Source: an uncultured Christensenella sp. (GTDB lineage Bacteria > Bacillota > Clostridia > Christensenellales > Pumilibacteraceae). Taken from it: a stretch of DNA of 30,579 bases. How positions within the stretch are numbered: the stretch's first letter is position 1; every line of letters begins with the position of its first letter. The notes beneath the pieces are model-generated. The model saw nothing but the letters and a program-made list of their open reading frames with translations, was not told the origin of the DNA and searched no databases. The DNA is taken from assembly GCA_910577945.1 (NCBI GenBank), contig CAJTNI010000019.1:1-30579 (forward strand). Reading direction: 5' to 3'. Made by a program: the position numbers and the translations under genes. This document shows positions 23,265 through 30,396 of the stretch, in pieces.

Positions 23265-24687
23265 ACGATTACAAGCGCGCGAGGCAAAAGAACTAATCCG
23301 TCGCGAAAAACAGTTGAGCGCAAGAAGCAACAAGTTTTATCTTATTTACTTGTTTATGATTTTGTCGCTTATCTACATAACGGACGAAATCGCATCTACG
23401 ATATCCATTCAATTTCAAACAAATATCGTTACGGAATTTTTCGTAAAAAATATGGGGATGGAATACGGCGAGGGATTATCGATTTTTTCCGCAATAGGTT
23501 TTATTTCTTATCCCGTAACGATTTTGATTATTTTCTACCGTCCCCTTGCAGACAGATTCGGGCGCAAACCGTTTCTGGTTATCAACACTCTCTGTATGGG
23601 GTTGGGGTTATTCCTTGTATATTTATCTAAGGATATATATGTTTATATGATAGGCGGCACGTTGATGGGCTTTATGGTGTCGCACGATATGCAATGCGTG
23701 TACATACTTGAATGTTCGGATGAAAAATCACGCGCCCGCAACTACGCAATCGTAAAGGCCGTAGCAATACTCGGTACTTTGCTAGTGCCGTTACTTAGAA
23801 CTACGCTCATGCAAAACATAAGCGAACGCTGGCATCTAGTTTATCTTATTCCTGCAATTATCGGTTTTGTAATGTCTTTATTCGCTTTGCTATTTGCAAA
23901 AGAAACAAATGCTTTTTTGACTAAGAGAATAGAGTATTTAAGAACTCCAATTGACGAGCGTGAACAACGAAGTAAGGAAGAACGTGAGCAAAATGCCCAA
24001 GGCGGAATTTTGACCGCAGTAAAGTTTGCGTTTAAACACAGACAATTACGTTTTTTGATTATCGCTTGCTGCTGTTTTTATCTCGCGTCGTTGGCAACGG
24101 CAACATACAGTACGGTAATGAGCAAATCCGCCCTGATGACCGAAGAAGAAATAACTCATGCTTTGTTTCTTTATCCTATCGGTAATGCGTTTTTTACATT
24201 ATTATCAGGATTCGTATCCGACAAATTCGGGCGTAAAGTAACGATAATTGCAATGTCTTGTTCCGCGTTGACGTGCTATTTGCTGTTTATTTTCAGCGGA
24301 ATGTTTAAGTGGACGCCGTATTTGACCGGATTTGCAATCGGCGGATTTATGGGGAGTTATTGGGGTGCTGGAGATACTATCGGCGGAATAATGTTCTCCG
24401 AGTCGTCGCCTACAAACCTGCGTTCGTCCGTAACGGTTATCAATACGCTTCTTAACGGGGTTATGGGCGGGCTTGCAACGGTTTTGACTATGATATTGCT
24501 GCCGATTATTCCGGAAAATATGTTCGGTTATATGTACTTGGGTTTGACTGTACCCGGTCTTGTAGGTGCAATCGTGGTAATGTGGCTTTTTGTCGGCGAA
24601 ACCTGCGGTATTAATCTTAAAACAGTAACAGGTACTGAATGGGATAAACCCAAAAAAATAAAAGAGAAAAAACAGGACGGTGAATAA
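23242..24687 (+). CDS. MFS transporter
   Basis: 481 residues, about 12 membrane helices, with a long basic N-terminal cytoplasmic segment and a charged central loop (about 230-255). Both halves carry the MFS loop motif: PLADRFGRKPF between helices 2 and 3 and FVSDKFGRKVT between helices 8 and 9. It resembles sugar or organic-acid symporters by eye. GGGAG (23233-23237) serves an ATG at 23242, or possibly the one at 23248 with better spacing. Either start overlaps the end of the TrmB gene, and its stop is 1 base before the SGNH gene, so the three are translated together. Substrate unknown; the SGNH neighbour suggests an esterified compound. Confidence 0.88.
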   Translation: MQMAKNVERLQAREAKELIRREKQLSARSNKFYLIYLFMILSLIYITDEIASTISIQFQTNIVTEFFVKNMGMEYGEGLSIFSAIGFISYPVTILIIFYRPLADRFGRKPFLVINTLCMGLGLFLVYLSKDIYVYMIGGTLMGFMVSHDMQCVYILECSDEKSRARNYAIVKAVAILGTLLVPLLRTTLMQNISERWHLVYLIPAIIGFVMSLFALLFAKETNAFLTKRIEYLRTPIDEREQRSKEEREQNAQGGILTAVKFAFKHRQLRFLIIACCCFYLASLATATYSTVMSKSALMTEEEITHALFLYPIGNAFFTLLSGFVSDKFGRKVTIIAMSCSALTCYLLFIFSGMFKWTPYLTGFAIGGFMGSYWGAGDTIGGIMFSESSPTNLRSSVTVINTLLNGVMGGLATVLTMILLPIIPENMFGYMYLGLTVPGLVGAIVVMWLFVGETCGINLKTVTGTEWDKPKKIKEKKQDGE

Positions 24688-24688
24688 T

Positions 24689-25471
24689 ATGAATCAAAAA
24701 ATTTTTTATATCGGAAAAAACGAACGCCCGTTGGATAATATCAAGGAAACGTGCGGTTTTGCCGGTGTTTTCAAACAGATTGGCGTGATAGGCGATTCTT
24801 TATCGTCCGGCGAATTCGAAAGCCACGACGAAAACGGCAATGTAGTTTATACAGATATTTACGATTACTCTTGGCCTGCCGTTTTGGAACGTATTACGGG
24901 GACTAAATATAATAATTATTCACGCGGCGGCATGACCGCACGAGAGTATGTACAGAGTTGGGCGGATGCAAACGGCTTCTGGCAATGGAATCAAGCGTAT
25001 GTAATTGCGCTGGGCAACAATGATTCGTTTGTTTTCTCGCATCCGCTCGGAAGCGTTAAGGATATCGATATCGATTTCCCTCAGAAAAGCGCAGATACGT
25101 TCTTCGGAAATATGGGCAAAATCGTCTGCAAACTTAAATCAATCGAGCCAAGTGCGCGGATTTTTGTTGTTACTCCGCAACTGCGTGGCGAAGCGTGCGA
25201 TAACGATATTCGTTATATTGCCAATGAGCTGGGTAAGTTGTGCGATATGTTTGATTTCACATATCTGCTCGATATGACTGCGCATGCCCCTGTTTACGAC
25301 GCCGAAATGCGCAAATCATTCGGTCTGGGCTTTCATCCTAATCCTATGGGATACTATGCTTACGCGTTGATGGTGGGTAATTATATCGATTATATCATCA
25401 GAAGCCGCCCGCAGGAGTTTGCAACGATACCGTTTGCAGGTACACTGTATAAAAATAAAAATTTCAAATAA
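24689..25471 (+). CDS. SGNH/GDSL-type hydrolase, cytosolic
   Basis: 260 residues. Block I GDSLSSGE gives nucleophile Ser37. The block II Gly lies in NYSRGGMTAREY, block III is GNND (109-112), and the block V His is His216 in FHPNPMGYYAYA. In most relatives an Asp sits three residues before that His; here Leu213 occupies the position, so it may work as a Ser-His dyad. SGNH enzymes are esterases that remove acetyl or other acyl groups from sugars and lipids. No signal peptide, so it would act after uptake by the adjacent MFS protein. The chosen start is the ATG at 24689, 1 base after the MFS stop, with AGGACGG spaced 8 bases upstream; a GTG at 24680 is less likely. Confidence 0.85.
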   Translation: MNQKIFYIGKNERPLDNIKETCGFAGVFKQIGVIGDSLSSGEFESHDENGNVVYTDIYDYSWPAVLERITGTKYNNYSRGGMTAREYVQSWADANGFWQWNQAYVIALGNNDSFVFSHPLGSVKDIDIDFPQKSADTFFGNMGKIVCKLKSIEPSARIFVVTPQLRGEACDNDIRYIANELGKLCDMFDFTYLLDMTAHAPVYDAEMRKSFGLGFHPNPMGYYAYALMVGNYIDYIIRSRPQEFATIPFAGTLYKNKNFK

Positions 25472-25720
25472 ATTCGTAGAAAGTCCGTACAACTACGCAC
25501 GGGTACGCAACTTGCAACCTGATTCGAATATTAGTGCGTTTTTAACTGCAATAAAAAAGTCGAAGTTACCGAAATAGTAGTTCGACGGTTTTACGCTAAA
25601 TTACTGTGTATCGTTCAATCATGTTATCGAATTTAAAGTTTACAGCAAGGAAAGTTTGATAGATAATCGAGTATTCATATCAAACAGGAGTGCAAATATC
25701 TTAGTTAGTCAACGCATTAT
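25472..25720. other. AT-rich intergenic stretch with no visible gene
   Basis: Nothing recognisable lies between the SGNH stop and the long terminator hairpin: no ORF with a ribosome binding site, no tRNA and no clear promoter. A plus-strand open frame at 25656-25871 is judged chance because it runs through the terminator stem and into the permease gene. Confidence 0.5.
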
Positions 25721-25767
25721 AAATATCGGAAAAGGCGCGGCTACACGCCGCGCCTTTTCCGATATTT
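25721..25767. terminator. Very long perfect bidirectional terminator
   Basis: Arms 25721-25741 and 25747-25767 are perfectly complementary over 21 bp with a 5-base TACAC loop. The GGCGCGGC core is flanked by A/T runs on both sides, suiting termination of the convergent SGNH operon (plus) and ABC operon (minus). Confidence 0.93.
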
Positions 25768-25817
25768 TGCAACACGCCTATAAATTTCATGTGGAAACTA
25801 CGATACTTCCGCGCCGC

Positions 25818-26654
25818 TTATTCGATATGATATCGTTTTTTTGTGACGCGCTCGATTGCCGCCACGCCTAGGTACATTACGGTCGCGAGTATGCACAGTA
25901 TAACGGTGCTCGCCATTACCAAATCCATTTTGAATACCTGCGAGCCGTAAATTATCAAGTATCCGAGCCCTGCGGTGGACACCAGATATTCGCCCATTAT
26001 CGTGCCGACCCAGGCGAGCCCGACGTTTATTTTGAGCATGTTCACAAGCGCGGGCACATTGGCGGGGAGAATAAGCTTGGTCAGTATTTGCAGCTTGGTA
26101 GCGCCCATGGAACGCATAAGCAGGATTTTGCCCTCGTCAACCGCCATAAAGCCGTTGAGCACGCTTATTACAGTAACTATTATGCAAATCAGTACGGTCA
26201 TTACGATAATGGCTTGCGCGCCCGCGCCGACCCAGATGATTATAATCGGGCCGAGCGCTATTTTCGGCAGCGCGTTGAGCACGACGATATACGGCTCTAA
26301 TACGCGCCTGAGCTTGACGAATCGCCACAGCAATACGGCAATCAGTATTCCCAGCAGACTCGCCGCTATGAAGCCTACGACGCATTCCGCAAGCGTATAG
26401 CCGATATGCGTAAACAGCTCCGACGGATTAAGGCTAGACAGCGTTTTGACTATGCGCGACGGGCAGGACGTGATAAACGAATCAATCCAGCCCAGATACG
26501 CAGCAAGCTCCCACAGCCCGATAAACGCGAGCAACAGCCCGATTTGCAGCGCCGCAACAATCAGCTTATCGTTGCGTCGTTTGGCAAGATACCGTTGTCG
26601 CGGCGTTTTTACGCGCGGCATAAGACAGGGCAGCCCGGTGTCCTTTATGTTCAT
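25818..26654 (-). CDS. ABC transporter permease, NitT/TauT (SsuC-like) type
   Basis: 278 residues forming the membrane channel of an importer. About six membrane helices follow a basic N-terminal tail. The cytoplasmic EAA loop that docks on the ATPase is visible (LLMRSMGATKLQILTKLILP, about 180-200). The family moves sulfonates, nitrate, or vitamin precursors such as HMP or riboflavin; the substrate is not deducible. AAGGAGAG lies 6 bases before the ATG. Last gene of the minus-strand operon binding protein, ATPase, 54-aa protein, permease; it starts 28 bases after the small gene. Confidence 0.92.
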   Translation of the reverse strand: MNIKDTGLPCLMPRVKTPRQRYLAKRRNDKLIVAALQIGLLLAFIGLWELAAYLGWIDSFITSCPSRIVKTLSSLNPSELFTHIGYTLAECVVGFIAASLLGILIAVLLWRFVKLRRVLEPYIVVLNALPKIALGPIIIIWVGAGAQAIIVMTVLICIIVTVISVLNGFMAVDEGKILLMRSMGATKLQILTKLILPANVPALVNMLKINVGLAWVGTIMGEYLVSTAGLGYLIIYGSQVFKMDLVMASTVILCILATVMYLGVAAIERVTKKRYHIE

Positions 26655-26682
26655 ATAGCTCTCCTTGGTGTGTACGGGGCGG

Positions 26683-26847
26683 CTATTCCGCCGCTTTTGC
26701 GGCGTCGCCGTCCTCGGATTTGAATGCGGTTTTGAGCGTTTCGTAAATGCGTCGGCTGAGCTCGGCTATGTACAAGCCGAGGTCCTTTGCAAGCGTAACG
26801 CAATCGTCGAGCACTTGCTTGCCCGTAATCTTTTTGTCGTCGGTCAT
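26683..26847 (-). CDS. Small helical protein (54 aa) inside the ABC importer operon
   Basis: Not recognised. The ATG at 26847 overlaps the ATPase stop in ATGA and is preceded by a very strong AAGGAGGT, so it is surely translated and coupled. The product starts MTDDKKITGKQV and has one amphipathic helix region with ISRR-like basic and hydrophobic faces (CVTLAKDLGLYIAELSRRIY), then a charged tail ending DGDAAKAAE. No membrane helix. Importers of this family normally have only three components. This could be an accessory, assembly or regulatory subunit, or an unrelated passenger. Confidence 0.75.
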   Translation of the reverse strand: MTDDKKITGKQVLDDCVTLAKDLGLYIAELSRRIYETLKTAFKSEDGDAAKAAE

Positions 26848-27596
26848 AACGTTACCTCCTTCCATACTCTGTCGAACCATTCCGAAAAGCGCGGGCTTTC
26901 GCGGCGCTTCAACGGCGTTTCGGCGGTGATATCTATATCGAAAACCGTTTTGACGGTGGCGGGGCGCTTGGTGAGTACGAAGATTTTATCCGCCATGGAA
27001 ACTGCCTCGGATATATCGTGCGTCACGAGCAGCGCGGTTTTTTTCTCGTTCTTGATTATCGAATGCACGTCGTCGCACACCTTCATGCGCGTTTGGAAAT
27101 CGACTGCGGAAAACGGTTCGTCGAGCAGTAGCAGCCGCGGCTTGAACGCGAGCGTGCGTATGAGCGCCGCACGCTGCCGCATGCCGCCCGAAAGCTGAGT
27201 GGGGTACGCGTCGCGAAACTCGCCGAGTCCGTATTTGTCGAGCATGCCCACGGCGTAGGCGCGGCTCTCGTCGGTCAGTTTTTTCTGCACAGACAGCCCG
27301 AGCAAAACGTTGGATTCGATAGTGCGCCATTCGAAAAGATTGTCGCGTTGCAGCATGTAGCCGACGTTTCCGCTCGCCGCCGAAACGGGCTCGCCGTCTA
27401 TCGTAACGCTGCCCGAGGTGGGCGAGAGCAGCCCCGCAATCATGGAAAGAATGGTGGTTTTGCCGCAACCCGACGGTCCGACGAGAGCGATAAACTCGCC
27501 CTCGTCAACCGTAACGTTAAGGTCGCGCACTGCCTCGGTCTCGCTTTTTTCGGTCTGATATATCACGTCCGCGTGATTTACGGCGAGTAGAGTCAT
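26844..27596 (-). CDS. ABC transporter ATPase, NitT/TauT (SsuB/TauB-like) type
   Basis: 250 residues, the energising subunit of the importer. Walker A GPSGCGKTT (40-48), Q-loop Gln83, signature LSGGMRQR (135-142), Walker B LLLLDEPF (155-162) and the switch His in LLVTHDISEA are all present. CGGAG lies 9 bases before the ATG. It is 16 bases downstream of the binding-protein gene and overlaps the 54-aa gene by 4 bases. Confidence 0.95.
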   Translation of the reverse strand: MTLLAVNHADVIYQTEKSETEAVRDLNVTVDEGEFIALVGPSGCGKTTILSMIAGLLSPTSGSVTIDGEPVSAASGNVGYMLQRDNLFEWRTIESNVLLGLSVQKKLTDESRAYAVGMLDKYGLGEFRDAYPTQLSGGMRQRAALIRTLAFKPRLLLLDEPFSAVDFQTRMKVCDDVHSIIKNEKKTALLVTHDISEAVSMADKIFVLTKRPATVKTVFDIDITAETPLKRRESPRFSEWFDRVWKEVTL

Positions 27597-27612
27597 TGTG
27601 CGTCGCTCCGAA

Positions 27613-28626
27613 TTACATACCGAGCTCTTTTACGAGCTGATTGGCTATGGTGTTGTCTACCGCCGCGTTGTAGTCGGCGCGCGATTCGAGCGTGCCCGCG
27701 TTTTCCATGATATCCTGCAACAGCTCGAAGGACGTTTTTTCGAGCACAGGCGTCTTTTTCCAGGCGCCGATAGCGAGGTAGTTTTTGACCGCCGCCGCAA
27801 TGGATTGCTCGGAAGTGCCCGCAAACGATGCCGTAAGCGATTTGGCAACGGTCTCGGGCGTGTTATCCGCCATGTATTGATAGCCGCGGCACACCGCGCG
27901 CAGGAACGCTTTGGCGGTGTCGTTGTTCTTGTCGAGCCACGACTTTTGCGCCGAGAATGCGGTGTACGGCACAGCGCCCGCCGCCGCGCCGACCGACGCG
28001 ACGATATAGCCCTTGCCGAGCGCAACGTATTCGGACGCGGTCGGTTCGAACATGGTGGTGTAGTCTATCGACTTATTGGACTCGAACGTGCCGACCATGG
28101 CGTCGAACGCTACCGAGGTGTCGAAAAGCTCGCCGTTGTCGGTGGAAACGCCGTTCTGATTGAGCACCCATTGCAGCGTCATTGCGGGAACGCCGCCCGC
28201 GCGCCCCGCGAGTATGTGCTTGCCTTCGAGCGACGCCCAATCGAAATCGGGCTCGGGATTGCGTCCCACGAGGAACGACCCGTCGCAGTTGGTGAGCTGC
28301 CCGAAAATAACGGGGTAGTCGCGTTGTCCCTCGACGTGGCAGTAAATCGTCGCTTCGGGGCCCATCAGTCCTATATCGGCAGAGCCGGAGATTACCGAGG
28401 TCATTACTTTGTCTGCGCCGCCGCCGTTGCTGAGCTTGATTTCTATGTTCTCTTCGCCGAAATATCCGTTATTGATTGCGATATACATCGGCGCGTAGAA
28501 TATAGAGTGCGTAACCTCGCAGAGCCGAACGGTGGTTTTGCCGTCGTCCGAGCAGCCCGCAAAGGCGAGCGGGCACGCCGCAAAGAGCGATAGCGCGGTA
28601 ATGAGCGCGGTGATTTTTCTTTTCAT
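27613..28626 (-). CDS. ABC transporter substrate-binding lipoprotein, NitT/TauT (NMT1/SsuA-like) type
   Basis: 337 residues. A basic N-terminus and hydrophobic stretch end in the lipobox LAFAGC, so the mature lipoprotein begins at Cys25 and sits outside the membrane. The fold is the two-lobe type shared by sulfonate, nitrate and thiamine-precursor binders: VTHSIFYAPMYIAINNGYF at about 40, GSADIGLMGPEA at about 85, and DYTTMFEPTASEYV later. Ligand unknown. The ATG at 28626 is chosen for its GGAGG; an upstream in-frame ATG (28656) would spoil the signal peptide. First gene of the operon. A -10-like TACAAT lies upstream at about 28655-28660 without a clear -35. Confidence 0.92.
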   Translation of the reverse strand: MKRKITALITALSLFAACPLAFAGCSDDGKTTVRLCEVTHSIFYAPMYIAINNGYFGEENIEIKLSNGGGADKVMTSVISGSADIGLMGPEATIYCHVEGQRDYPVIFGQLTNCDGSFLVGRNPEPDFDWASLEGKHILAGRAGGVPAMTLQWVLNQNGVSTDNGELFDTSVAFDAMVGTFESNKSIDYTTMFEPTASEYVALGKGYIVASVGAAAGAVPYTAFSAQKSWLDKNNDTAKAFLRAVCRGYQYMADNTPETVAKSLTASFAGTSEQSIAAAVKNYLAIGAWKKTPVLEKTSFELLQDIMENAGTLESRADYNAAVDNTIANQLVKELGM

Positions 28627-28709
28627 ACATTCCTCCGAAAACAAAATATATTCCATTGTATGCCGTGCGTGCGAATTGAGTGAGCGCGTTTTCGTTCAAA
28701 GATTTTTAG

Positions 28710-28742
28710 GCAAATTCGAATATTTGTCTATGTCGAATTTGC
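28710..28742. promoter_or_regulatory. Inverted repeat between divergent operons, candidate operator
   Basis: GCAAATTCGA (28710-28719) and TCGAATTTGC (28733-28742) are perfect 10-base inverted arms, centres about two helical turns apart. They lie about 85 bases upstream of the ABC operon and just before the -35 of the plus-strand membrane protein. The position suits a regulator of either or both; which protein binds is unknown. Confidence 0.55.
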
Positions 28743-28751
28743 GTGTAGCTC

Positions 28752-28780
28752 TTGATTTTTTGTAATAAAGGTGTTAATAT
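28752..28780 (+). promoter_or_regulatory. Promoter of the four-helix membrane protein
   Basis: TTGATT (28752-28757), 17 bases, TAATAT (28775-28780). It gives a leader of about 24 bases with GGAGG before the ATG at 28811. Confidence 0.7.
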
Positions 28781-28810
28781 ATGTGTAATACCGTATGTAT
28801 GGAGGTTACA

Positions 28811-29362
28811 ATGGCAAAAAGTGCAAAGAAAGGCGGGAATAAAATCCTCGGGATTATTTTCCTCGCGTTGGTAGTGGCGGGCTTGGTGCTCGTTATCGTG
28901 GGTATGTGCATTGACGTTATCAATCAAACCACAACATTGAGTGCGTTTGGTAAGGAAACGTCGAAAACAATCGGCATATCGCTGTTCGACGACCGTTGGG
29001 ATAATTACAAAAAGCTCGAAATCGCTAACAACGTGTTCCTTATCGTTTCTTTCATTGTTGCTATTGTGGGGCTTGCCGTGCTTGCGCTCGACGCCGTTAT
29101 TCGCGTGTTTATGGGCAAGAACTTGAAAATTATACGCGCTGTCGGCGCGCTCGTGACTATTGTCGGCGCGATACTTATTCTTATCGCGGGTCTTACCACC
29201 GCTGCGGCGTTCGGAAAGAATTTCAGCGCGGACGTAAACCTCGGCGAATTGGCGGGCGGCTCGTCCAAGTTTACTGCTGCCGCGGGCGTTTGGCTCGGCT
29301 TTGTCGGCGGTTTGATAGGCGGCGTTTGCGGCGGCTTGCCTTTGCTCAAACAATTTAACTGA
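28811..29362 (+). CDS. Small four-helix membrane protein, function unknown
   Basis: 183 residues. A basic start (MAKSAKKGGNK) precedes four membrane helices at about 11-33, 72-95, 105-128 and 155-175, with a short polar loop of about 40 residues after the first. This tetraspan layout occurs in many unrelated small membrane proteins; no family is claimed. GGAGG lies 6 bases before the ATG at 28811; the frame opens earlier at 28781, upstream of the ribosome binding site. The last 13 codons and stop lie within a 66-bp segment that is repeated just downstream, so the gene end has been recently duplicated. Divergent from the ABC importer operon. Confidence 0.75.
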   Translation: MAKSAKKGGNKILGIIFLALVVAGLVLVIVGMCIDVINQTTTLSAFGKETSKTIGISLFDDRWDNYKKLEIANNVFLIVSFIVAIVGLAVLALDAVIRVFMGKNLKIIRAVGALVTIVGAILILIAGLTTAAAFGKNFSADVNLGELAGGSSKFTAAAGVWLGFVGGLIGGVCGGLPLLKQFN

Positions 29363-29466
29363 AACAACCGGAAACGCGCGCCGCCGACGGTAAAAAGCGA
29401 GCGTTTGCGGCGGCTTGCCTTTGCTCAAACAATTTAACTGAAACAACCGGAAACGCGCGCCGCCGA
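29322..29466 (+). repeat. Perfect 66-bp direct repeat at the gene 3' end
   Basis: Copies 29322-29387 and 29401-29466 are identical and separated by 13 bases (period 79). The first includes the end of the membrane-protein gene with its stop; the second is noncoding and repeats that stop. Full identity in noncoding DNA points to a recent duplication. Confidence 0.97.
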
Positions 29467-29573
29467 AAGTTGGCGTGTATGATTGTCTTGGTTTTTAATG
29501 AATAATATAATCGTATATAAAAACGGCGCGGCTTTACAGTAATTCCCATAGGGAGTTTTAGGCAAGTCGCAGG

Positions 29574-29614
29574 CAATAGAAAAAGTATGGCATAAAGTCA
29601 TACCTTTTCTATTG
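29574..29614. terminator. AT-rich terminator-like hairpin
   Basis: CAATAGAAAAAGTATG (29574-29589) pairs with CATACCTTTTCTATTG (29599-29614) with one mismatch, followed by TATTTT. Probably ends the membrane-protein transcript. The preceding 29467-29573 holds no gene. Confidence 0.65.
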
Positions 29615-29632
29615 TATTTTAAGCGTGGACGA

Positions 29633-29654
29633 ACTAGGCTACTCGTAGCCTAGT
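29633..29654. repeat. Perfect 22-base palindrome upstream of the GyrI-like gene
   Basis: ACTAGGCTAC, a TC centre, then GTAGCCTAGT. With only two central bases it cannot fold into a good RNA hairpin, so a dimeric-protein binding site is the better reading. It lies about 43 bases upstream of the -35 of the next promoter. Confidence 0.6.
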
Positions 29655-29696
29655 GAGATATAGATATGTTTTATATTTCCCGCAAAATTTAATCGG

Positions 29697-29725
29697 TTGC
29701 GTTCTTTCATTTTTCGTGATATAAT
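29697..29725 (+). promoter_or_regulatory. Promoter of the GyrI-like gene (extended -10)
   Basis: TTGCGT (29697-29702), 17 bases, TATAAT (29720-29725) with TGA directly before the -10, an extended -10 that makes up for the weak -35. Confidence 0.8.
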
Positions 29726-29762
29726 AATTGTACGATAAACAATAATTTAACGGAGTATGAAT

Positions 29763-30395
29763 ATGGCATTTGATTATAAAAAAGAATACAAAGAATTTTA
29801 TATGCCGGTAAACAAGCCGTCTATCGTTACTGTGCCGAAAATGAATTATATAGCGGTACGCGGTAAAGGTAATCCCAACGACGAAAGTGGCGAGTATAAA
29901 GATTCAATAGGGCTTTTGTACGCAATAGCCTTTACTATTAAAATGAGTTATAAAGGCTCTCACAAGATTGACGGGTATTTTGAATACGTTGTTCCGCCGC
30001 TTGAAGGTTTTTGGTGGCAGGAAGGCTCGGACACAATAGATTATGCGAACAAGAACGGGTTTAACTTTATATCACTTATTCGTTTGCCCGATTTTGTAAC
30101 GGAAGCCGATTTTGATTGGGCGGTGCAGGAAGCGACGAAAAAGAAAAAAGCCGACTTTTCAAAGGTCGAGTTTTTGACCTACGATGAGGGCGTTTGCGTT
30201 CAATGTATGCACGTCGGCTCTTACGACGACGAGCCGAAAACGGTAGCACTTATGCACGAGTATATGGCGGCAAACGGCTATGTGTTGGATATAAGTGAAA
30301 GCCGTTATCATCACGAGATATATTTAAGCGATCCGCGCAAGTGTGCCGGAGAAAAACTTAAAACCGTTGTAAGACACCCGATAAAGAAGGTATAG
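29763..30395 (+). CDS. GyrI-like small-molecule-binding domain protein
   Basis: 210 residues, cytosolic. It resembles the stand-alone GyrI-like/SOUL-fold proteins (COG4832 type): an early strand IVTVPKMNYIAVRGKGNPND, the segment KIDGYFEYVVPPLEGFWW, and the late VCVQCMHVGSYDDEPKTVALMHEYM followed by HHEIYLSDPRK, the usual C-terminal strand motif. Such proteins bind small hydrophobic or cationic compounds; some are enzymes for toxic cyclopropanes. CGGAG at 29751-29755 is 7 bases from the ATG at 29763, which is preferred to the ATG at 29757. It is 1 base from the next gene, so they form an operon. Lower GC than the central genes. Confidence 0.85.
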   Translation: MAFDYKKEYKEFYMPVNKPSIVTVPKMNYIAVRGKGNPNDESGEYKDSIGLLYAIAFTIKMSYKGSHKIDGYFEYVVPPLEGFWWQEGSDTIDYANKNGFNFISLIRLPDFVTEADFDWAVQEATKKKKADFSKVEFLTYDEGVCVQCMHVGSYDDEPKTVALMHEYMAANGYVLDISESRYHHEIYLSDPRKCAGEKLKTVVRHPIKKV

Positions 30396-30396
30396 G

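Noticed and set aside
25472..25720. tRNA or small RNA gene in the intergenic stretch
   Set aside because: No cloverleaf or promoter-terminator pair visible.
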